NCBI RefSeq assembly: GCF_000312385.1
Contig: NZ_HE997627.1
Location: forward strand, 808,066-872,065
DNA length: 64,000 nucleotides
Origin: Tsukamurella sp. 1534
GTDB taxonomy: Bacteria > Actinomycetota > Actinomycetes > Mycobacteriales > Mycobacteriaceae
Direction of reading: 5' to 3'
The notes beneath the pieces are model-generated. The model worked only from the letters and a program-made list of their open reading frames with translations, searched no databases and was not told where the DNA came from. This document shows, in pieces, positions 52,123-62,502 of the stretch. Each line of letters starts with the position of its first letter. Within the stretch, counting starts at the first letter, position 1. Made by a program: the position numbers and the translations under genes.

Positions 52123-55100
52123 CTACACCGGCAGGGCGCCCAGCTCCTGGCCGCGGATCCGCTGGGAGATGACTTGGGTGATGCCGTCGCCACGCATGGA
52201 GACGCCATAGAGGGCGTCGGCCACTTCCATCGTCGGCTTCTGGTGTGTGATCACGATGAGCTGCGACTTGTCCCGCAGCTGCTCGAACAGGGAGATCAGG
52301 CGCCGCAGGTTGGTGTCGTCCAGGGCCGCCTCGACCTCGTCCATGACATAGAAGGGTGACGGCCGGGCGCGGAAGATGGCCACCAGCATCGCGACGGCGG
52401 TCAGCGACTTCTCGCCACCGGACAGCAGCGACAGCCGCTTCACCTTCTTCCCCGGCGGACGCGCCTCCACGTCGATGCCCGTGGCCAGCATGTCCGACGG
52501 GTCGGTGAGCACCAGCTTGCCCTCGCCGCCCGGGAACAGGGTGGCGAACACCTCCACGAACTCGCGTTCCACGTCCACCCACGCCTCGGTGAACACCTGC
52601 AGGATCTTGGCGTCCACCTCCTCGACCACGTTCAGCAGATCCTGCCGCGCCGATTTCACGTCCTCGAGCTGGGTCGAGAGGAAGTTGTACCGCTCCTCCA
52701 GCGCCGCGAACTCCTCCAGCGCAAGCGGATTCACGCGGCCCAGGGTCGCCAGGTCCTTCTCCGCGAGCTTCAAACGCCGCTCCTGCGCCGCGCGCTCGAA
52801 CGGCATGCCCACGGGACGCACCACCTGCTCCCCGCGCTCCCGAGCAGCCTCGTACTCCGACAGCTCCAACGACGACGGCGGCAGCGGCACGTCGGGCCCG
52901 TACTCGGCCACCAGATCGTCCGGTGCCATGCCGAACGACTCCAGCACCTGCTCCTCGAGCTGCTCGATCCGCATCGCCGCCTGCGCGCGGGCCACCTCGT
53001 CGCGGTGCACGGCGTCGGTCAGCTGCGTGTGCCGGGCGCTCAGCGCGGTCGACTCCTGGCGCGCCACGTCCAGCGCTCCCCCGCGTTCGGCCCGCTGCCG
53101 CTCCAGCGAATCCCGGTGCGCCGCAGCCCTGGCCACGGCCCGCCCCAACCGGGACGACACCATTTCGGCGCTCTCCGCCACCGACGCCGCCACCGCGGCC
53201 GCCTCCATCCGCGCGGCCGCGGCCTTCTCGGCCCGCTCCCGCGCGGCACGCTCGGCGGCGGCGGCCCGTCGCAGGCCCTCCGCCTTCCCTCGCACGCCGG
53301 CCGCACGCTCCTCGGCGGTGCGCCGCGCCAGCCGGGCCTCCATTTCCACGCCCCGCGCGGCGGACAACGCCGCCACCGCGGCGTCGCGCGCCTCGGTGCC
53401 CACCGAGCCGCCGGCGTCCTCCGGCATCTCCTCGGCCAGCCGCAGCCGCTCCTCGTGCTCGGCCAGCGCCGCCCGCGTCTCGTCCCGCGACGATTCGATC
53501 CGTTCCCGCTGCGCCACGAGCCGCTCCGCCTCGTCGCGCGCGCTCCGCGCGGCCTGCCCCAGCCGGGCCAGCTGCTCGTACACGGCGCCCAGCTGCGCAT
53601 CGGACTCGTGCAGCGCCGCGAGCGCCGATTCGGTCACCTCGCGCCGCGCGGCCAGGTCCTCGGTCGCCCCCGAGAGCGCGGCGCCCACGGACTGCGCGGA
53701 CCGCCGGGTCTCCTCCAGCGACGCCTCCGCGGCCTCGATCGCCTTCTGCACCTCCAGGGCCGACTGCCGCGCCGCCGAACCGCCGGTGAGCACGCCGTGC
53801 GAGACCACGTCACCGTCGGGCGTCACGGCCCGCAGCTCGGGCCTCTCGGCGACCACGGCGACCGCCTCCCCGACGGTCCGCACCAGCACGCACCCCGCGA
53901 GCACGGACGAGACCACGCCCTCCAGCTCCGACGGTGCGCTCACGCAGTCCAGGGCCCAGACGGCACCGTCGGGCAGAGCGCCGCTCGCCGAGCGCCCGCC
54001 CGGCGCAACGCCCTCCACGACCAGCGCGGCGCGGCCGCCGTCGGCCTCCCGCAGCCGGGTCAGGGCGGCCTCCGCCACCGAGACCGACGGTGCCGCGACG
54101 GCCTCCGCGATGGGGCCCAGCGCCACCGCGACGGCCTTCTCGTAGCCGTCGCGGATCGACAGCCGTTCCGCGACCGCGGAGGTCACGCCGTCCACGTGCT
54201 CGACGACCCACGCGGCGCCGTCGCCGCGCTCCAGGTTGAACCCGAGCGCCTCGATGCGGGCGATCAGCGACGCCACCTTCTGCTCGGCGGCGCGCTCCTC
54301 GGCCTGCAGTTCCTCGACGCGCGCCTGCGCGGCGTTGAACGCCGCCATGCTGCGCTCGTGGTGCTCGTCGAGCGAGGCCTCGGAGGCGTCCAGCTCGGCG
54401 ATCTGCCCCTGCACCTGTTCGAACTCGGTCTCGGCGCCCTCGGCCCGCTCCACGGCCTCGGCGATCGCGGCGGTCAGGCGCCCGGACTCGGATTCGACGG
54501 ACTCGGCGCGGGTCCGCAGGGTCTCCACCTGGCCGGCCAGCCGGGCCAGCCCTTCCCGACGGTCCGCGACGGCCGCGACGGCGGCCATGTGCGCGTTCTC
54601 GGCGGCGCGAGCGGCCTCCTCGCGCTCGGCGAGTTCGTCGGTGGCGCCCTCAAGGACCATGGCGGCCTCCTCGAGCGCCTCCATGAGCTCGGCCTCCTCC
54701 TCGGCGACGCGCTCCGCCTCGGCGTCCAGCTCGTCGGGGTCGCGGCCGGGCGCGTGCTGCACGGGCTCGGACAGCAACCGCGCCCGTTCGGAGGCGATGC
54801 GGCCCGTCGACGAGACCCGCTCGGCGAGCGCCGACAGGGAGAACCAGCCCTCGCCCGCGGCCTTCACAGCGGGATCGAGGGCGGCGACGGCCTCGGAATG
54901 GGAGGCGACCTGCGCGTTGGCCTCGTCGAGGGCGGCAGCCACCTCCTGCTGCTCGGCGCGGATGGACGCCTCGTTGCCGCTCTGGTCCTCCAGCTCGGCG
55001 CGGCGCCGCACCAGATCGTCGGCGGCCAGCCGGAGCTTGGCGTCGCGGAGGTCCGCCTGGATCGTCTGGGCACGACGGGCCACCTCGGCCTGCCTGCCCA

Positions 55101-55713
55101 GCGGCTTGAGCTGGCGGCGCAGCTCGGTGGTGAGGTCGGTCAGGCGCGCGAGGTTGGCCTGCATGGAGTCGAGCTTGCGGACCGCCTTCTCCTTGCGGCG
55201 ACGGTGCTTGAGCACGCCCGCCGCCTCCTCGATGAAGGCGCGCCGCTCCTCCGGCTTGGACTCGAGGATCGCGGACAGCTGCCCCTGCCCCACGATCACG
55301 TGCATCTCGCGGCCGATGCCGCTGTCGGAGAGCAGCTCCTGCACGTCCATGAGCCGGCACTTGGAGCCGTTGATCTCGTACTCACCGGCGCCGTCGCGGA
55401 ACATGCGCCGCGTGATGGACACCTCGGAGTAGTCGATGGGCAGCGCACCGTCGGCGTTGTCGATGGTGAGCGTGACCTCGGCGCGGCCCAGAGGCGCCCG
55501 GCCGGACGTGCCGGCGAAGATGACGTCCTCCATCTTGCCGCCGCGCAGGCCCTTGGCGCCCTGTTCCCCCATCACCCAGCGCAGGGCGTCGAGGATGTTG
55601 GACTTACCCGAGCCGTTGGGCCCGACCACGCACGTGATGCCGGGCTCGAGGCGAAGCGTCGTCGCCGAAGCGAAGGACTTGAAGCCCTTCAACGTCAGAG
55701 ACTTGAGATACAC
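52123..55713 (-). CDS. smc: Chromosome segregation protein SMC
   Basis: A 1,196-residue SMC: head with Walker [10 protein letters not shown] (31-39), a coiled coil, a hinge near 520-650, the returning coil, signature [14 protein letters not shown] (near 1096) and Walker [14 protein letters not shown] (near 1125). With ScpA/ScpB it forms the condensin ring that organises and segregates the chromosome. Start GTG 55713 ([18 protein letters not shown]); upstream frame is rejected as it runs into GH32. Its M. tuberculosis neighbours acyP (upstream) and ftsY (downstream) are here displaced by insertions on both sides. Confidence 0.97.
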   Translation of the reverse strand: MYLKSLTLKGFKSFASATTLRLEPGITCVVGPNGSGKSNILDALRWVMGEQGAKGLRGGKMEDVIFAGTSGRAPLGRAEVTLTIDNADGALPIDYSEVSITRRMFRDGAGEYEINGSKCRLMDVQELLSDSGIGREMHVIVGQGQLSAILESKPEERRAFIEEAAGVLKHRRRKEKAVRKLDSMQANLARLTDLTTELRRQLKPLGRQAEVARRAQTIQADLRDAKLRLAADDLVRRRAELEDQSGNEASIRAEQQEVAAALDEANAQVASHSEAVAALDPAVKAAGEGWFSLSALAERVSSTGRIASERARLLSEPVQHAPGRDPDELDAEAERVAEEEAELMEALEEAAMVLEGATDELAEREEAARAAENAHMAAVAAVADRREGLARLAGQVETLRTRAESVESESGRLTAAIAEAVERAEGAETEFEQVQGQIAELDASEASLDEHHERSMAAFNAAQARVEELQAEERAAEQKVASLIARIEALGFNLERGDGAAWVVEHVDGVTSAVAERLSIRDGYEKAVAVALGPIAEAVAAPSVSVAEAALTRLREADGGRAALVVEGVAPGGRSASGALPDGAVWALDCVSAPSELEGVVSSVLAGCVLVRTVGEAVAVVAERPELRAVTPDGDVVSHGVLTGGSAARQSALEVQKAIEAAEASLEETRRSAQSVGAALSGATEDLAARREVTESALAALHESDAQLGAVYEQLARLGQAARSARDEAERLVAQRERIESSRDETRAALAEHEERLRLAEEMPEDAGGSVGTEARDAAVAALSAARGVEMEARLARRTAEERAAGVRGKAEGLRRAAAAERAARERAEKAAAARMEAAAVAASVAESAEMVSSRLGRAVARAAAHRDSLERQRAERGGALDVARQESTALSARHTQLTDAVHRDEVARAQAAMRIEQLEEQVLESFGMAPDDLVAEYGPDVPLPPSSLELSEYEAARERGEQVVRPVGMPFERAAQERRLKLAEKDLATLGRVNPLALEEFAALEERYNFLSTQLEDVKSARQDLLNVVEEVDAKILQVFTEAWVDVEREFVEVFATLFPGGEGKLVLTDPSDMLATGIDVEARPPGKKVKRLSLLSGGEKSLTAVAMLVAIFRARPSPFYVMDEVEAALDDTNLRRLISLFEQLRDKSQLIVITHQKPTMEVADALYGVSMRGDGITQVISQRIRGQELGALPV

Positions 55714-55762
55714 GATCAGTGAGACTACCCGCTGGTACGGGCCCGATGTTCGCCCGACGCGG

Positions 55763-57259
55763 CTACACGCCCTCCCAGATGGATCCCAGCCGGTGCGCAA
55801 CGGCGCGCGTGAACCGCGCCGTGCCGGATTCGGCGAACAGCACCGCCGACCGCACCCCCTCGCCGAGGAAGACCAGCGAGCTGACGCATTCGGCACCGTC
55901 GCCCACGAACACCTCGACGCTCCCCCGGTCCACGACGATGCGCAGCTCCAGGACAGGACCGTCGACCGGGGCCGCGCGGTAGCCGCGCTCGCCGTACCCC
56001 GCACGCCGCCTGTCGATGAGCACGCGGCCCGCCTGATCGTCGTACGCGATGACGATCTCGTTGCCGGTGTCGGTACGCAGCACCATCCCGAGCCGTTCCG
56101 CGTCGCCGTCGGCCAGCGGGACGGTGAGCTCGATGTCGGCGGCGTCCAGCCCCGGCATGAGCGTGACCTCCTCGTCGCGCCCGATCGTCACCTCACCGAG
56201 GTCGACGGTGCCGGTGCGGAGTTGCGCGAACTCGCGGACCGGCAGGGAGCGGACCCGCAGGTCGGCGCCCAGCCCGAGCTCGCGCGGCACGGTGAGCTGA
56301 CCGCACCAGGAATCACGCATCGACGCGATGGGGTGGTCGAACCCGCCCATCCAGCCGTAGGCGATGCGCCGGCCGTCCGGCGCCTCGAAGCTCTGCGGCG
56401 CGTAGTAGTTGCCGCCCCAATCGGCGGGGCGGAAGCCGGTGAGCGGCACGAAATCGCCGCCCGGCTCCCAGTCCCCCACCACGTAGCCCGCGTTGTGCCC
56501 GTTTCGCAGGCCGTATCCGCGGGGCTTCGGGCCCATGGGGCAGTACACGATGACCCACTTGTCGCCGAGCGGGAACATGTCCGGGCATTCGAGCATGAAC
56601 GCCTCGGGGTCGGGGTCGCGGAACACGACGCGGTCGAACTCCCACGCGGCGCCGTCGGTCGAGGTGTAGAGCCACACCTCGCCACGCTCGTCGGCCGAGC
56701 ACACGCCGAACACCATGTACCAGGTGTCGCCGATCCGCCAGACCTTCGGATCGCGGAAGTGCGGGAGCTCGGGCGGTCCGGTGACGACGACGCCCTCCTT
56801 GACGAAGGTCGTCCCGTCGCCCGATCGCGCGACGCACTGGACCTGGAGGTTCCCGTCGTCCTCGTCGACACCGTTCCGCCACCGGTGACCGGTGTAGAAC
56901 ACGACCAGGTCGTCGCCGTCGACGATCGCGGAGCCGGAGAACACGCCGTCGCGGTCCTCCTGCAGGCTGGGCGCGAGGGCGATCGGCTCGTGCCGCCACG
57001 TCACCATGTCCTCGCTGGAGACGTGCCCCCAGTGCATCGGACCCCACTGCGCGCCGTACGGGTGGTGCTGGAAGTACACGTGATAGCGGCCGGCGAAGTG
57101 GCACAGGCCGTTCGGGTCGTTGATCCAGCCGGCGTCGGCCGCGATGTGCACGAGAGGGTACCAGCGGTCCCCGCGTCCGGCGGCCAGCTCCGCCACCGCG
57201 CGCTCGGCGCGCGCCAGCTCGGCTTCCATGGTCACCCCCGTCATGTCCCTGCCCGTCAT
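55763..57259 (-). CDS. Glycoside hydrolase family 32 (beta-fructofuranosidase / sucrose-6-phosphate hydrolase type)
   Basis: A 498-residue enzyme with a five-bladed propeller and a C-terminal beta-sandwich. The nucleophile is the Asp of AGWINDPNG (near 46), the transition-state stabiliser the Asp of FRDPKVW (near 170) and the acid/base Glu is in [10 protein letters not shown] (near 222). It cleaves sucrose or short fructans to release fructose. No signal peptide, so it acts in the cytosol on sugar brought in by the permease encoded just upstream, with which it overlaps (ATGA). Confidence 0.93.
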   Translation of the reverse strand: MTGRDMTGVTMEAELARAERAVAELAAGRGDRWYPLVHIAADAGWINDPNGLCHFAGRYHVYFQHHPYGAQWGPMHWGHVSSEDMVTWRHEPIALAPSLQEDRDGVFSGSAIVDGDDLVVFYTGHRWRNGVDEDDGNLQVQCVARSGDGTTFVKEGVVVTGPPELPHFRDPKVWRIGDTWYMVFGVCSADERGEVWLYTSTDGAAWEFDRVVFRDPDPEAFMLECPDMFPLGDKWVIVYCPMGPKPRGYGLRNGHNAGYVVGDWEPGGDFVPLTGFRPADWGGNYYAPQSFEAPDGRRIAYGWMGGFDHPIASMRDSWCGQLTVPRELGLGADLRVRSLPVREFAQLRTGTVDLGEVTIGRDEEVTLMPGLDAADIELTVPLADGDAERLGMVLRTDTGNEIVIAYDDQAGRVLIDRRRAGYGERGYRAAPVDGPVLELRIVVDRGSVEVFVGDGAECVSSLVFLGEGVRSAVLFAESGTARFTRAVAHRLGSIWEGV

Positions 57260-58557
57260 GCGCCGGCCTTCGCGGTGTCGAGGGGCTCCTGGCGGTCCCG
57301 GTAGAAGGGATCGCCGTCGACCTCTTCGTCGTCCTTCTTCAGAATGATGTAGCCGACGGTGCTGGCGACCGCGACGATGCCGGAGATGATGAGGAACGTG
57401 GTGCGATAGCCCATGGCGTCGCGCAGCGCGCCCAGCGGCGGCGAGAGGATGACCACGCCCACCTGCGAGGCGATCTGGAAGCCCACCATGTACAGCGTGG
57501 CGGACAGCTTCGAGTTGAAGTGCAGTGTGAAGTAGCGGAAGACGCCGAGGATGCACAGCGGCACCTCGAGGGCGTGGAACATCTTGACGATCGAGACCAT
57601 GATCGGATCACTGAAGATCGCGGTGCCCAGGATGCGCAGGGTCATCACGGTGAACCCGAGCAGCAGGATGTTCCGCACTCCCACCTTGCGCATGAGGATC
57701 GGGACGACACCCATCATGGCGGCCTCCAGGAACACCTGGACCGAGTTGAGCACGCCGTACACCTGCTCGCCGTGCTTCACGTCGCCGAACAGGTGGGTGT
57801 AGAAGTCGGGGAACATCTGCTGGTCGTAGACGGTGTAGAAGGTCCAGGTGCAGAAGACGATCAGGATGATCTTCCACAGCCGGCCCATCTTCAGTAGCGC
57901 AGCCATATCGCTCAGGGACGGTGTGCTCGGCTCGATGTGCGTCGCCGCCTCGGCCGGAGTCTCGTCCTTCCAGAAGATCTGGACCAGCAGGCAGGCGATA
58001 CCGAAGGCTGAGCCGACCATGAAGTTCAGGTGCGGGTCGATCGAGAACAGGAAGCCGGCCACCAGGGCCACGATCGCGTAACCGAAGGAGCCCCACATAC
58101 GGGCCTGGCCGTACTCGAACCCGAATCGGCGGCTGGTGCGCTCACTGACCGCCTCCAGGAGCCCCGCCGCGGCGAGGAATCCGAAAGACAGGTAGATCGC
58201 GCCCACGACGACGCCGACCATGAACTGTCCCTTGAGAAGTGGTTCGTAGACGTAGATGAAGAACGGGCCCACGCCCGCCATCGCCACGGAGGCCAGGATG
58301 ACCAGGTGCCGGCGGAGACCGAGCTTGTCCTGCACCGTGCCGTACAGGAACATCACGATCAGTGCGGCGACCGAGTTGGTGGAGTACACCGTGCCCTGCT
58401 CAGCGCCGGTGAGGCCGAGACCGCCCTCCTCCGGGCTCTTGAGGAGCCACGGCGAGAAGAACGACCACCAGATGCCCCAGGAGGCGAAGAACAACAGGAA
58501 GGAGACGGAGGAATGCAGGTAGGCCCTGTTCCTCAACGCCCGGGTGAACGACGCCAT
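57256..58557 (-). CDS. MFS oligosaccharide:H+ symporter (LacY/CscB-like sucrose permease)
   Basis: A 433-residue permease with 12 TM helices. The N-terminal LLFFASWGIWWSFFSPWLL, the loop VQDKLGLRRHLV and RFGFEYGQARMWGSFGYAI match the oligosaccharide:H+ symporter family (LacY, RafB, CscB). The neighbouring GH32 suggests sucrose or a short fructan as the substrate. It is the first gene of the permease-GH32 operon; a perfect LacI-type dyad lies 89-109 bp before its start. Confidence 0.9.
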   Translation of the reverse strand: MASFTRALRNRAYLHSSVSFLLFFASWGIWWSFFSPWLLKSPEEGGLGLTGAEQGTVYSTNSVAALIVMFLYGTVQDKLGLRRHLVILASVAMAGVGPFFIYVYEPLLKGQFMVGVVVGAIYLSFGFLAAAGLLEAVSERTSRRFGFEYGQARMWGSFGYAIVALVAGFLFSIDPHLNFMVGSAFGIACLLVQIFWKDETPAEAATHIEPSTPSLSDMAALLKMGRLWKIILIVFCTWTFYTVYDQQMFPDFYTHLFGDVKHGEQVYGVLNSVQVFLEAAMMGVVPILMRKVGVRNILLLGFTVMTLRILGTAIFSDPIMVSIVKMFHALEVPLCILGVFRYFTLHFNSKLSATLYMVGFQIASQVGVVILSPPLGALRDAMGYRTTFLIISGIVAVASTVGYIILKKDDEEVDGDPFYRDRQEPLDTAKAGA

Positions 58558-58645
58558 GGGGTTCCAAACTCTCGCTGTCTGCTCCCGATCGTCGCGACCG
58601 GGTGTGACGAAGACTACATCCGACGCAGCGCCCTGACAAGGGATT

Positions 58646-58666
58646 AAACGATTTAGCTAATCGTTT
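58646..58666. promoter_or_regulatory. LacI-family operator of the sucrose operon
   Basis: AAACGATT-TAGCT-AATCGTTT, perfect 8-bp arms in an AT-rich patch between the permease start (58557) and the regulator stop (58735). AAACGNTT..AANCGTTT is the standard half-site pattern of LacI/GalR proteins, so it is very probably bound by the adjacent regulator. Confidence 0.75.
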
Positions 58667-58734
58667 CAGCACGACGGGCGCGTGGCGCGTCAGCCGGAAC
58701 GAGACGAGCGGATCGTGGAAGGAGCCGGGTCCGC

Positions 58735-59754
58735 TCAGCGAGCGGAGATCGAATCCCGGGCGACGAGGGCCATCGGCACCTCGTGGATCACCGGCGTCAG
58801 GTCGCCGGACACCAGCAGCTCCACCGCGCGCGCCCCCATCTCGAGATGCGGCAGCGCGACCGACGTCAGCCCGGGGCGCATCCACCCGGCGAGCTGGGAG
58901 TCGTCGAACGAGACGACGGAAACGTCCTGCGGCACGGACAATCCGGAATCCTGCAACGCCTGGTAGGCGCCGAACGCGGTCCGATCGTTCGCGCAGATGA
59001 GGGCCGACGGACGCGTCGACTCGAGCAGGTCGGCCACCACGCGGTACCCCTCTTCGGGTATCCACTCGCACTCGGCGACACCCGCGAGCTCGACCCCGGA
59101 GGACGCCAGCTCCTCCCCCACACCGGCCAGGCGCTCGTGCCCGGCGTAGATGCCGTCGGGGTGCCTGTCGCACACCTGGCGCCCGCCGATGTGGTGGATC
59201 CCGTCGCGGTGCCCCGCTTCGAGGAGGGCGGCCGCGGCCGTGCGGCCCGCGGCACGCTCCGCGGGCACGACCGCCGGTCCGGACAGCGTCGCGGGAAGGC
59301 AGTTGAGGAAGACGTGGGGAACGGTGGCGAGCCGGGCCGGCGGGACCACGTCCCGGGTGAACATCGCGCCGTAGATCAGGCCGTCCACGCGCCGGTCCAA
59401 CATCGCCTCCACGAGGTCGGCCCCGTCCGCGCGGTAGTCCTCCGTCTCCGCGAGGATCACCATCCGCGAGGTCGCGGACGCCTCCTCGATCGCGCCGCGG
59501 ACCATGTAGCCGGCGTAGGGCTCCGAGCCGATCGTGTCCGAGACCAGCCCCAGCGTCATCGTCGATTTCGCGCGCAGGCTGCGGGCCGCGAGATCCGGGC
59601 GGTACCCGAGGCGTTCGCTCGCCGCGCGCACGCGGTCGGCCGTCGACTCGGTGATCCGCATGCCCTCGCGCCCGGACAGCACGAAGGACACCGTCGCCAC
59701 GGAAACGCCCGCTTCCCGCGCGACGTCGGCCAGAGTGACGCGATGCGGTGTCAC
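58735..59754 (-). CDS. LacI-family transcriptional regulator
   Basis: A 339-residue repressor: HTH VTLADVAREAGVSVATVSFVLSG (residues 6-28) with hinge helix AARSLRAKST, then a periplasmic-binding-protein-like sensor domain (MTLGLVSDTIGSEPYAGYM ... VSVVSFDDSQLAGWMRPGLTSV). Start GTG 59754. It is transcribed in the same direction as the permease-GH32 pair, 177 bp upstream; that gap contains the predicted operator. It should release DNA on binding sucrose, fructose or a phosphorylated derivative. Confidence 0.92.
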   Translation of the reverse strand: MTPHRVTLADVAREAGVSVATVSFVLSGREGMRITESTADRVRAASERLGYRPDLAARSLRAKSTMTLGLVSDTIGSEPYAGYMVRGAIEEASATSRMVILAETEDYRADGADLVEAMLDRRVDGLIYGAMFTRDVVPPARLATVPHVFLNCLPATLSGPAVVPAERAAGRTAAAALLEAGHRDGIHHIGGRQVCDRHPDGIYAGHERLAGVGEELASSGVELAGVAECEWIPEEGYRVVADLLESTRPSALICANDRTAFGAYQALQDSGLSVPQDVSVVSFDDSQLAGWMRPGLTSVALPHLEMGARAVELLVSGDLTPVIHEVPMALVARDSISAR

Positions 59755-59764
59755 CGGTGGCCGA

Positions 59765-60214
59765 TCAGAAGACCGCCATCGCCACGATCAGGCCGAGCGC
59801 GACGTGCGCCGCGGCGATCACGCGGGCCTGCGGCAGGAACACGTCCGAGTACATGAGGTCGTCCATGTCGATGCTGGTCACCAGGTCCAGCACGCGCACG
59901 CAGATGATCTGCGCGACGATGCCGACCAGCCCGTACACCACCGCGTACGTCACGCCCTCCACCAGGCGGCCGCCGGCGGCGTAGATCGCCACCACGATGA
60001 TGAACGCCATCGAGATCATGCCCGCCGCGGTGATGTAGGTGGCGTTGGGCTTGCCCAGCCGCACCAGGTCGCGCAGCTTGCCGGGCGTCGAGAGGTCCAC
60101 GGCGTAGAAGCCGGCCACCATCAGCACGAGGCCGACCAGCGCGTACAGGCAGATCGCGCCGATGCCCTTGCCCAGGGTGCCGAAGTCAGCGGCGGCGAGA
60201 AGTGTCGTGTTCAT
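59765..60214 (-). CDS. DUF350 (YjfL-like) membrane protein
   Basis: A 149-residue protein with four TM helices, typical of DUF350 (KGIGAICLYALVGLVLMVAGFYAVDLSTPGKLRDLVRLGKPNATY). Function is unknown. In E. coli the yjf cluster combines YjfL (DUF350), YjfM (DUF1190-type) and YjfC (glutathionylspermidine-synthase-like), the same trio as here, so it is probably the membrane part of a conserved module. Overlaps the ATP-grasp gene by 4 bp and is not part of the sucrose operon. Confidence 0.88.
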   Translation of the reverse strand: MNTTLLAAADFGTLGKGIGAICLYALVGLVLMVAGFYAVDLSTPGKLRDLVRLGKPNATYITAAGMISMAFIIVVAIYAAGGRLVEGVTYAVVYGLVGIVAQIICVRVLDLVTSIDMDDLMYSDVFLPQARVIAAAHVALGLIVAMAVF

Positions 60215-61416
60215 GATGCGGAGGTGCCTTTCGGGGTGATGCGGTGCGGAATGAAAGCCGCCCCGTCGTCGGTGATGAGGCCGGACGTCTCGCGGATGCC
60301 GATCCCGGCGGGCTCGTCGCCCACGACCCACGCCCCGATCACGGGACGGAAGCCGTCGAACTCGGGAAGCGGGTCGAACAGCTGGTACACATACCCCTCG
60401 GCGCCGTAGACGCCGCCGGTCGCCGTCTCCCGGCCCGCGTCGACGATCGTGAGGTTCGCGCCCTCACGCCCCAGCTTGGGCTTCTTCACGTACTCGGTGA
60501 GGAAGCCCGGGTTGTCGATGTACGCGGGCAACAGGTTCGGGTGATCGGGGTACATCTCCCACAGCACGGCGAGGATCGCCTTGTTGGAGAGGATCGTCTT
60601 CCACAACGGTTCGATCCAGGTGGTCTTCGGGATGGATTCGACGACGCGCCTGCCGAAGTCGTCCTCGAGGATCCACTCCCACGGGTAGAGCTTGAAGGTC
60701 GCGTTGATGGGCGCGTCCTCGAGGTCGACGAACGTCGCGAGGTCGTGATCCCAGCCGACGTCCTCGATCGGCAGGCCGACGGTGTCGAACCCGGCCTCGG
60801 CGGCCGTCTCCTGGAGGTAGCCGGTGGTCACGTGGTCCTCGCCCGTGGCGTCGGCACCGGACCAGGTGAAGTGGAGCTCCGACGCGGGGAGCACGTTCTT
60901 CACCTCGCCCCACCGCTCGACGAGCATCTCGTGCAGCGAGTTCCACTGGTCGTAGCCGCCCTCGTCCCAGGGGCGGGTGTCGGGCGCGGTGTCCTGGAAC
61001 CAGTACCACTGCACGACGGCGGCCTCGAGCAGCGAGGTGGGCGTATCGGCGTTGTACTCCAACAGTTTCGGCGGCCGACGCCCGTCGTAGCGGAGGTCGA
61101 AGCGGCCGTAGACGTGCGGATCCTGGCGCTTCCACGACTCCTCGATCGCGCCCCACGCCCATTCGGGAATGCCGAAATCGGCGTACCGCTCGGTGAGGAT
61201 CACGTTCTCCACGGCCTTCAGGCACATCGAATGGAGAACGCCCACTTGGGCTTCGAGGGAGAGCACCTCGTCCATGTCGAACTCGTAGTAGACCGACTCG
61301 TCCCAGTAATCGCGGTCGTTCCCGGCGCTGTCGCGCGCGGGGGTGCCGAACACCAGTCCCTGCGATTCGACGGTCTGCTGCCAGCCCGCGCGGGGTGTTC
61401 CCCGCATCCGTCGCAC
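60211..61416 (-). CDS. Glutathionylspermidine-synthase-like ATP-grasp enzyme
   Basis: A 401-residue homologue of the synthetase domain of glutathionylspermidine synthase (YgiC/YjfC type). Visible features are YADFGIPEWAWGAIEESW, FDLRYDGRRPPKLLEYNADTPTSLLEAAVVQW and the ATP-grasp region ILSNKAILAVLWEMYPDHPNLLPAY...KKPKLGREGANL. It lacks the amidase domain. Members form amide bonds between a peptide and an amine; because Mycobacteriales lack glutathione and use mycothiol, the true substrates must differ. GTG 61416 start. Confidence 0.88.
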   Translation of the reverse strand: MRRMRGTPRAGWQQTVESQGLVFGTPARDSAGNDRDYWDESVYYEFDMDEVLSLEAQVGVLHSMCLKAVENVILTERYADFGIPEWAWGAIEESWKRQDPHVYGRFDLRYDGRRPPKLLEYNADTPTSLLEAAVVQWYWFQDTAPDTRPWDEGGYDQWNSLHEMLVERWGEVKNVLPASELHFTWSGADATGEDHVTTGYLQETAAEAGFDTVGLPIEDVGWDHDLATFVDLEDAPINATFKLYPWEWILEDDFGRRVVESIPKTTWIEPLWKTILSNKAILAVLWEMYPDHPNLLPAYIDNPGFLTEYVKKPKLGREGANLTIVDAGRETATGGVYGAEGYVYQLFDPLPEFDGFRPVIGAWVVGDEPAGIGIRETSGLITDDGAAFIPHRITPKGTSAS

Positions 61417-61417
61417 G

Positions 61418-62215
61418 TCAGGACCCGCTCGACTTGCCGCCGGACCCCGAGCCGCCCTTGTTGGACGTGCCGAGTCCGCCGCGGTCGATGTTCTTGCCGC
61501 TGCCGCCGGATTTCGCCGCCGGCGGCGCGGGCTTGCTCCCGGCGTTCGTCTGCCCGCTGGAGTTGAACGACGTGGCCTTGCCCGGGTCCACCGCGGTGCC
61601 GGACTGGGTGCGGAACGCGGTACCCGTGGGGCGGTCGTAACTGCCTCCGGTCACGCGGCCGTTGGCGACGTTGCCGCCGTAGTTGTACCGGTAGCTCATG
61701 CCGTTGAGCAGGATGAACCCGGTGACGGGGCTCATGGAGCCCGTCGAGCAGTAGCTGTCGGCCACCACCTGGCCGTCGCCGGTGGTGCAGTACGCCGTCT
61801 GCGTGGGCTGCGAGTCGTTGCCGTCGGGGATGGCCACGTACAGCAGCGCGATGGCGCCGACCACGCCGACGCCCACGCCGGCGCCGATCATCTGCTTGCG
61901 GCGCCGGGCCTTCTTCTGCGCCTCCGCGGCCGCCTCGCGAGCGAGGCGGGCCTCCTCCTCGGCGCGCTGCCGCTGCGCACGCTGCCGCGCGCGGGCCTCG
62001 GCGACGGTCTCGGGCCGCGCCCGCGTCGAATCGTCCTGCTGCCGGATGCGGCCCTGACGGGGCCCCACGGGCGGACCGTCGGGCCCGTTCGCCTGCGGGT
62101 TCGCCGAGGGATCGGGCATCGAGACGTTCGGGGGCATGCCTGGGACGGGCATGTAGTTCGTTTCCGGCCCAGGGATCTCCCCAGCCGGTCGGTTCTCAGG
62201 AACCGATGGCTGCAT
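61418..62215 (-). CDS. DUF1190-like (YgiB/YjfM) membrane-anchored protein
   Basis: A 265-residue protein: a Pro/Asn-rich N-terminus (about 1-60), a charged coiled coil (AEARARQRAQRQRAEEEARLAREAA), one TM helix (MIGAGVGVGVVGAIALLYVA, near 110-130) and an extracytoplasmic domain with two Cys (AYCTTGDG, SYCSTGSM) followed by a YRYNYGG-type segment and a Gly/Ser-rich tail (TSNKGGSGSGGKSSGS). The Cys pair and YRYNYGG point to DUF1190. First gene of the three-gene module with the ATP-grasp and DUF350 genes; it could be the peptide or protein substrate of the ligase. Confidence 0.75.
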   Translation of the reverse strand: MQPSVPENRPAGEIPGPETNYMPVPGMPPNVSMPDPSANPQANGPDGPPVGPRQGRIRQQDDSTRARPETVAEARARQRAQRQRAEEEARLAREAAAEAQKKARRRKQMIGAGVGVGVVGAIALLYVAIPDGNDSQPTQTAYCTTGDGQVVADSYCSTGSMSPVTGFILLNGMSYRYNYGGNVANGRVTGGSYDRPTGTAFRTQSGTAVDPGKATSFNSSGQTNAGSKPAPPAAKSGGSGKNIDRGGLGTSNKGGSGSGGKSSGS

Positions 62216-62218
62216 CGC

Positions 62219-62500
62219 TCACCTCTCCTCGAAGTACGGGAGCCCGCCGCGCGCGGGTCCGAACAGCTCCACGACCAGGTCGACCCTGCCAGGTCCGTTG
62301 CCCGACCACAGGCGTTCCAGCAGAGTGTCGCACGCCTTGCGCGTACCCTCCACCACCACCCGCACCCGGCCGTCGGGCTGATTCGCCGCGTATCCGAGGA
62401 GCCCGAGCTCCAGGGCCTGCGTCTTGGTCCAGTACCGGAAGCCCACGCCCTGAACCCTGCCGTGGACCCAGGCGGTCATTCGCTCGTGCTCGTCGACCAC
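62219..62500 (-). CDS. acyP: Acylphosphatase
   Basis: A 93-residue acylphosphatase with the signature AWVHGRVQGVGFRYWT (catalytic Arg) and GLLGYAANQPDGRVRVVVEG (catalytic Asn). Hydrolyses acyl phosphates such as carbamoyl or acetyl phosphate. Starts at GTG 62500. In M. tuberculosis acyP lies between the OsmC gene and smc; here it keeps the OsmC neighbour while about 6.5 kb separates it from smc. Confidence 0.95.
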   Translation of the reverse strand: MVDEHERMTAWVHGRVQGVGFRYWTKTQALELGLLGYAANQPDGRVRVVVEGTRKACDTLLERLWSGNGPGRVDLVVELFGPARGGLPYFEER

Positions 62501-62502
62501 CG

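Noticed and set aside
53005-55722. A 905-codon plus-strand ORF antisense to smc, and similar long plus-strand ORFs opposite ffh-glnD, tex and ftsY
   Set aside because: These are mirror frames of GC-rich genes; their translations are His/Arg/Gly-rich without domains, and the minus-strand genes are unmistakable.
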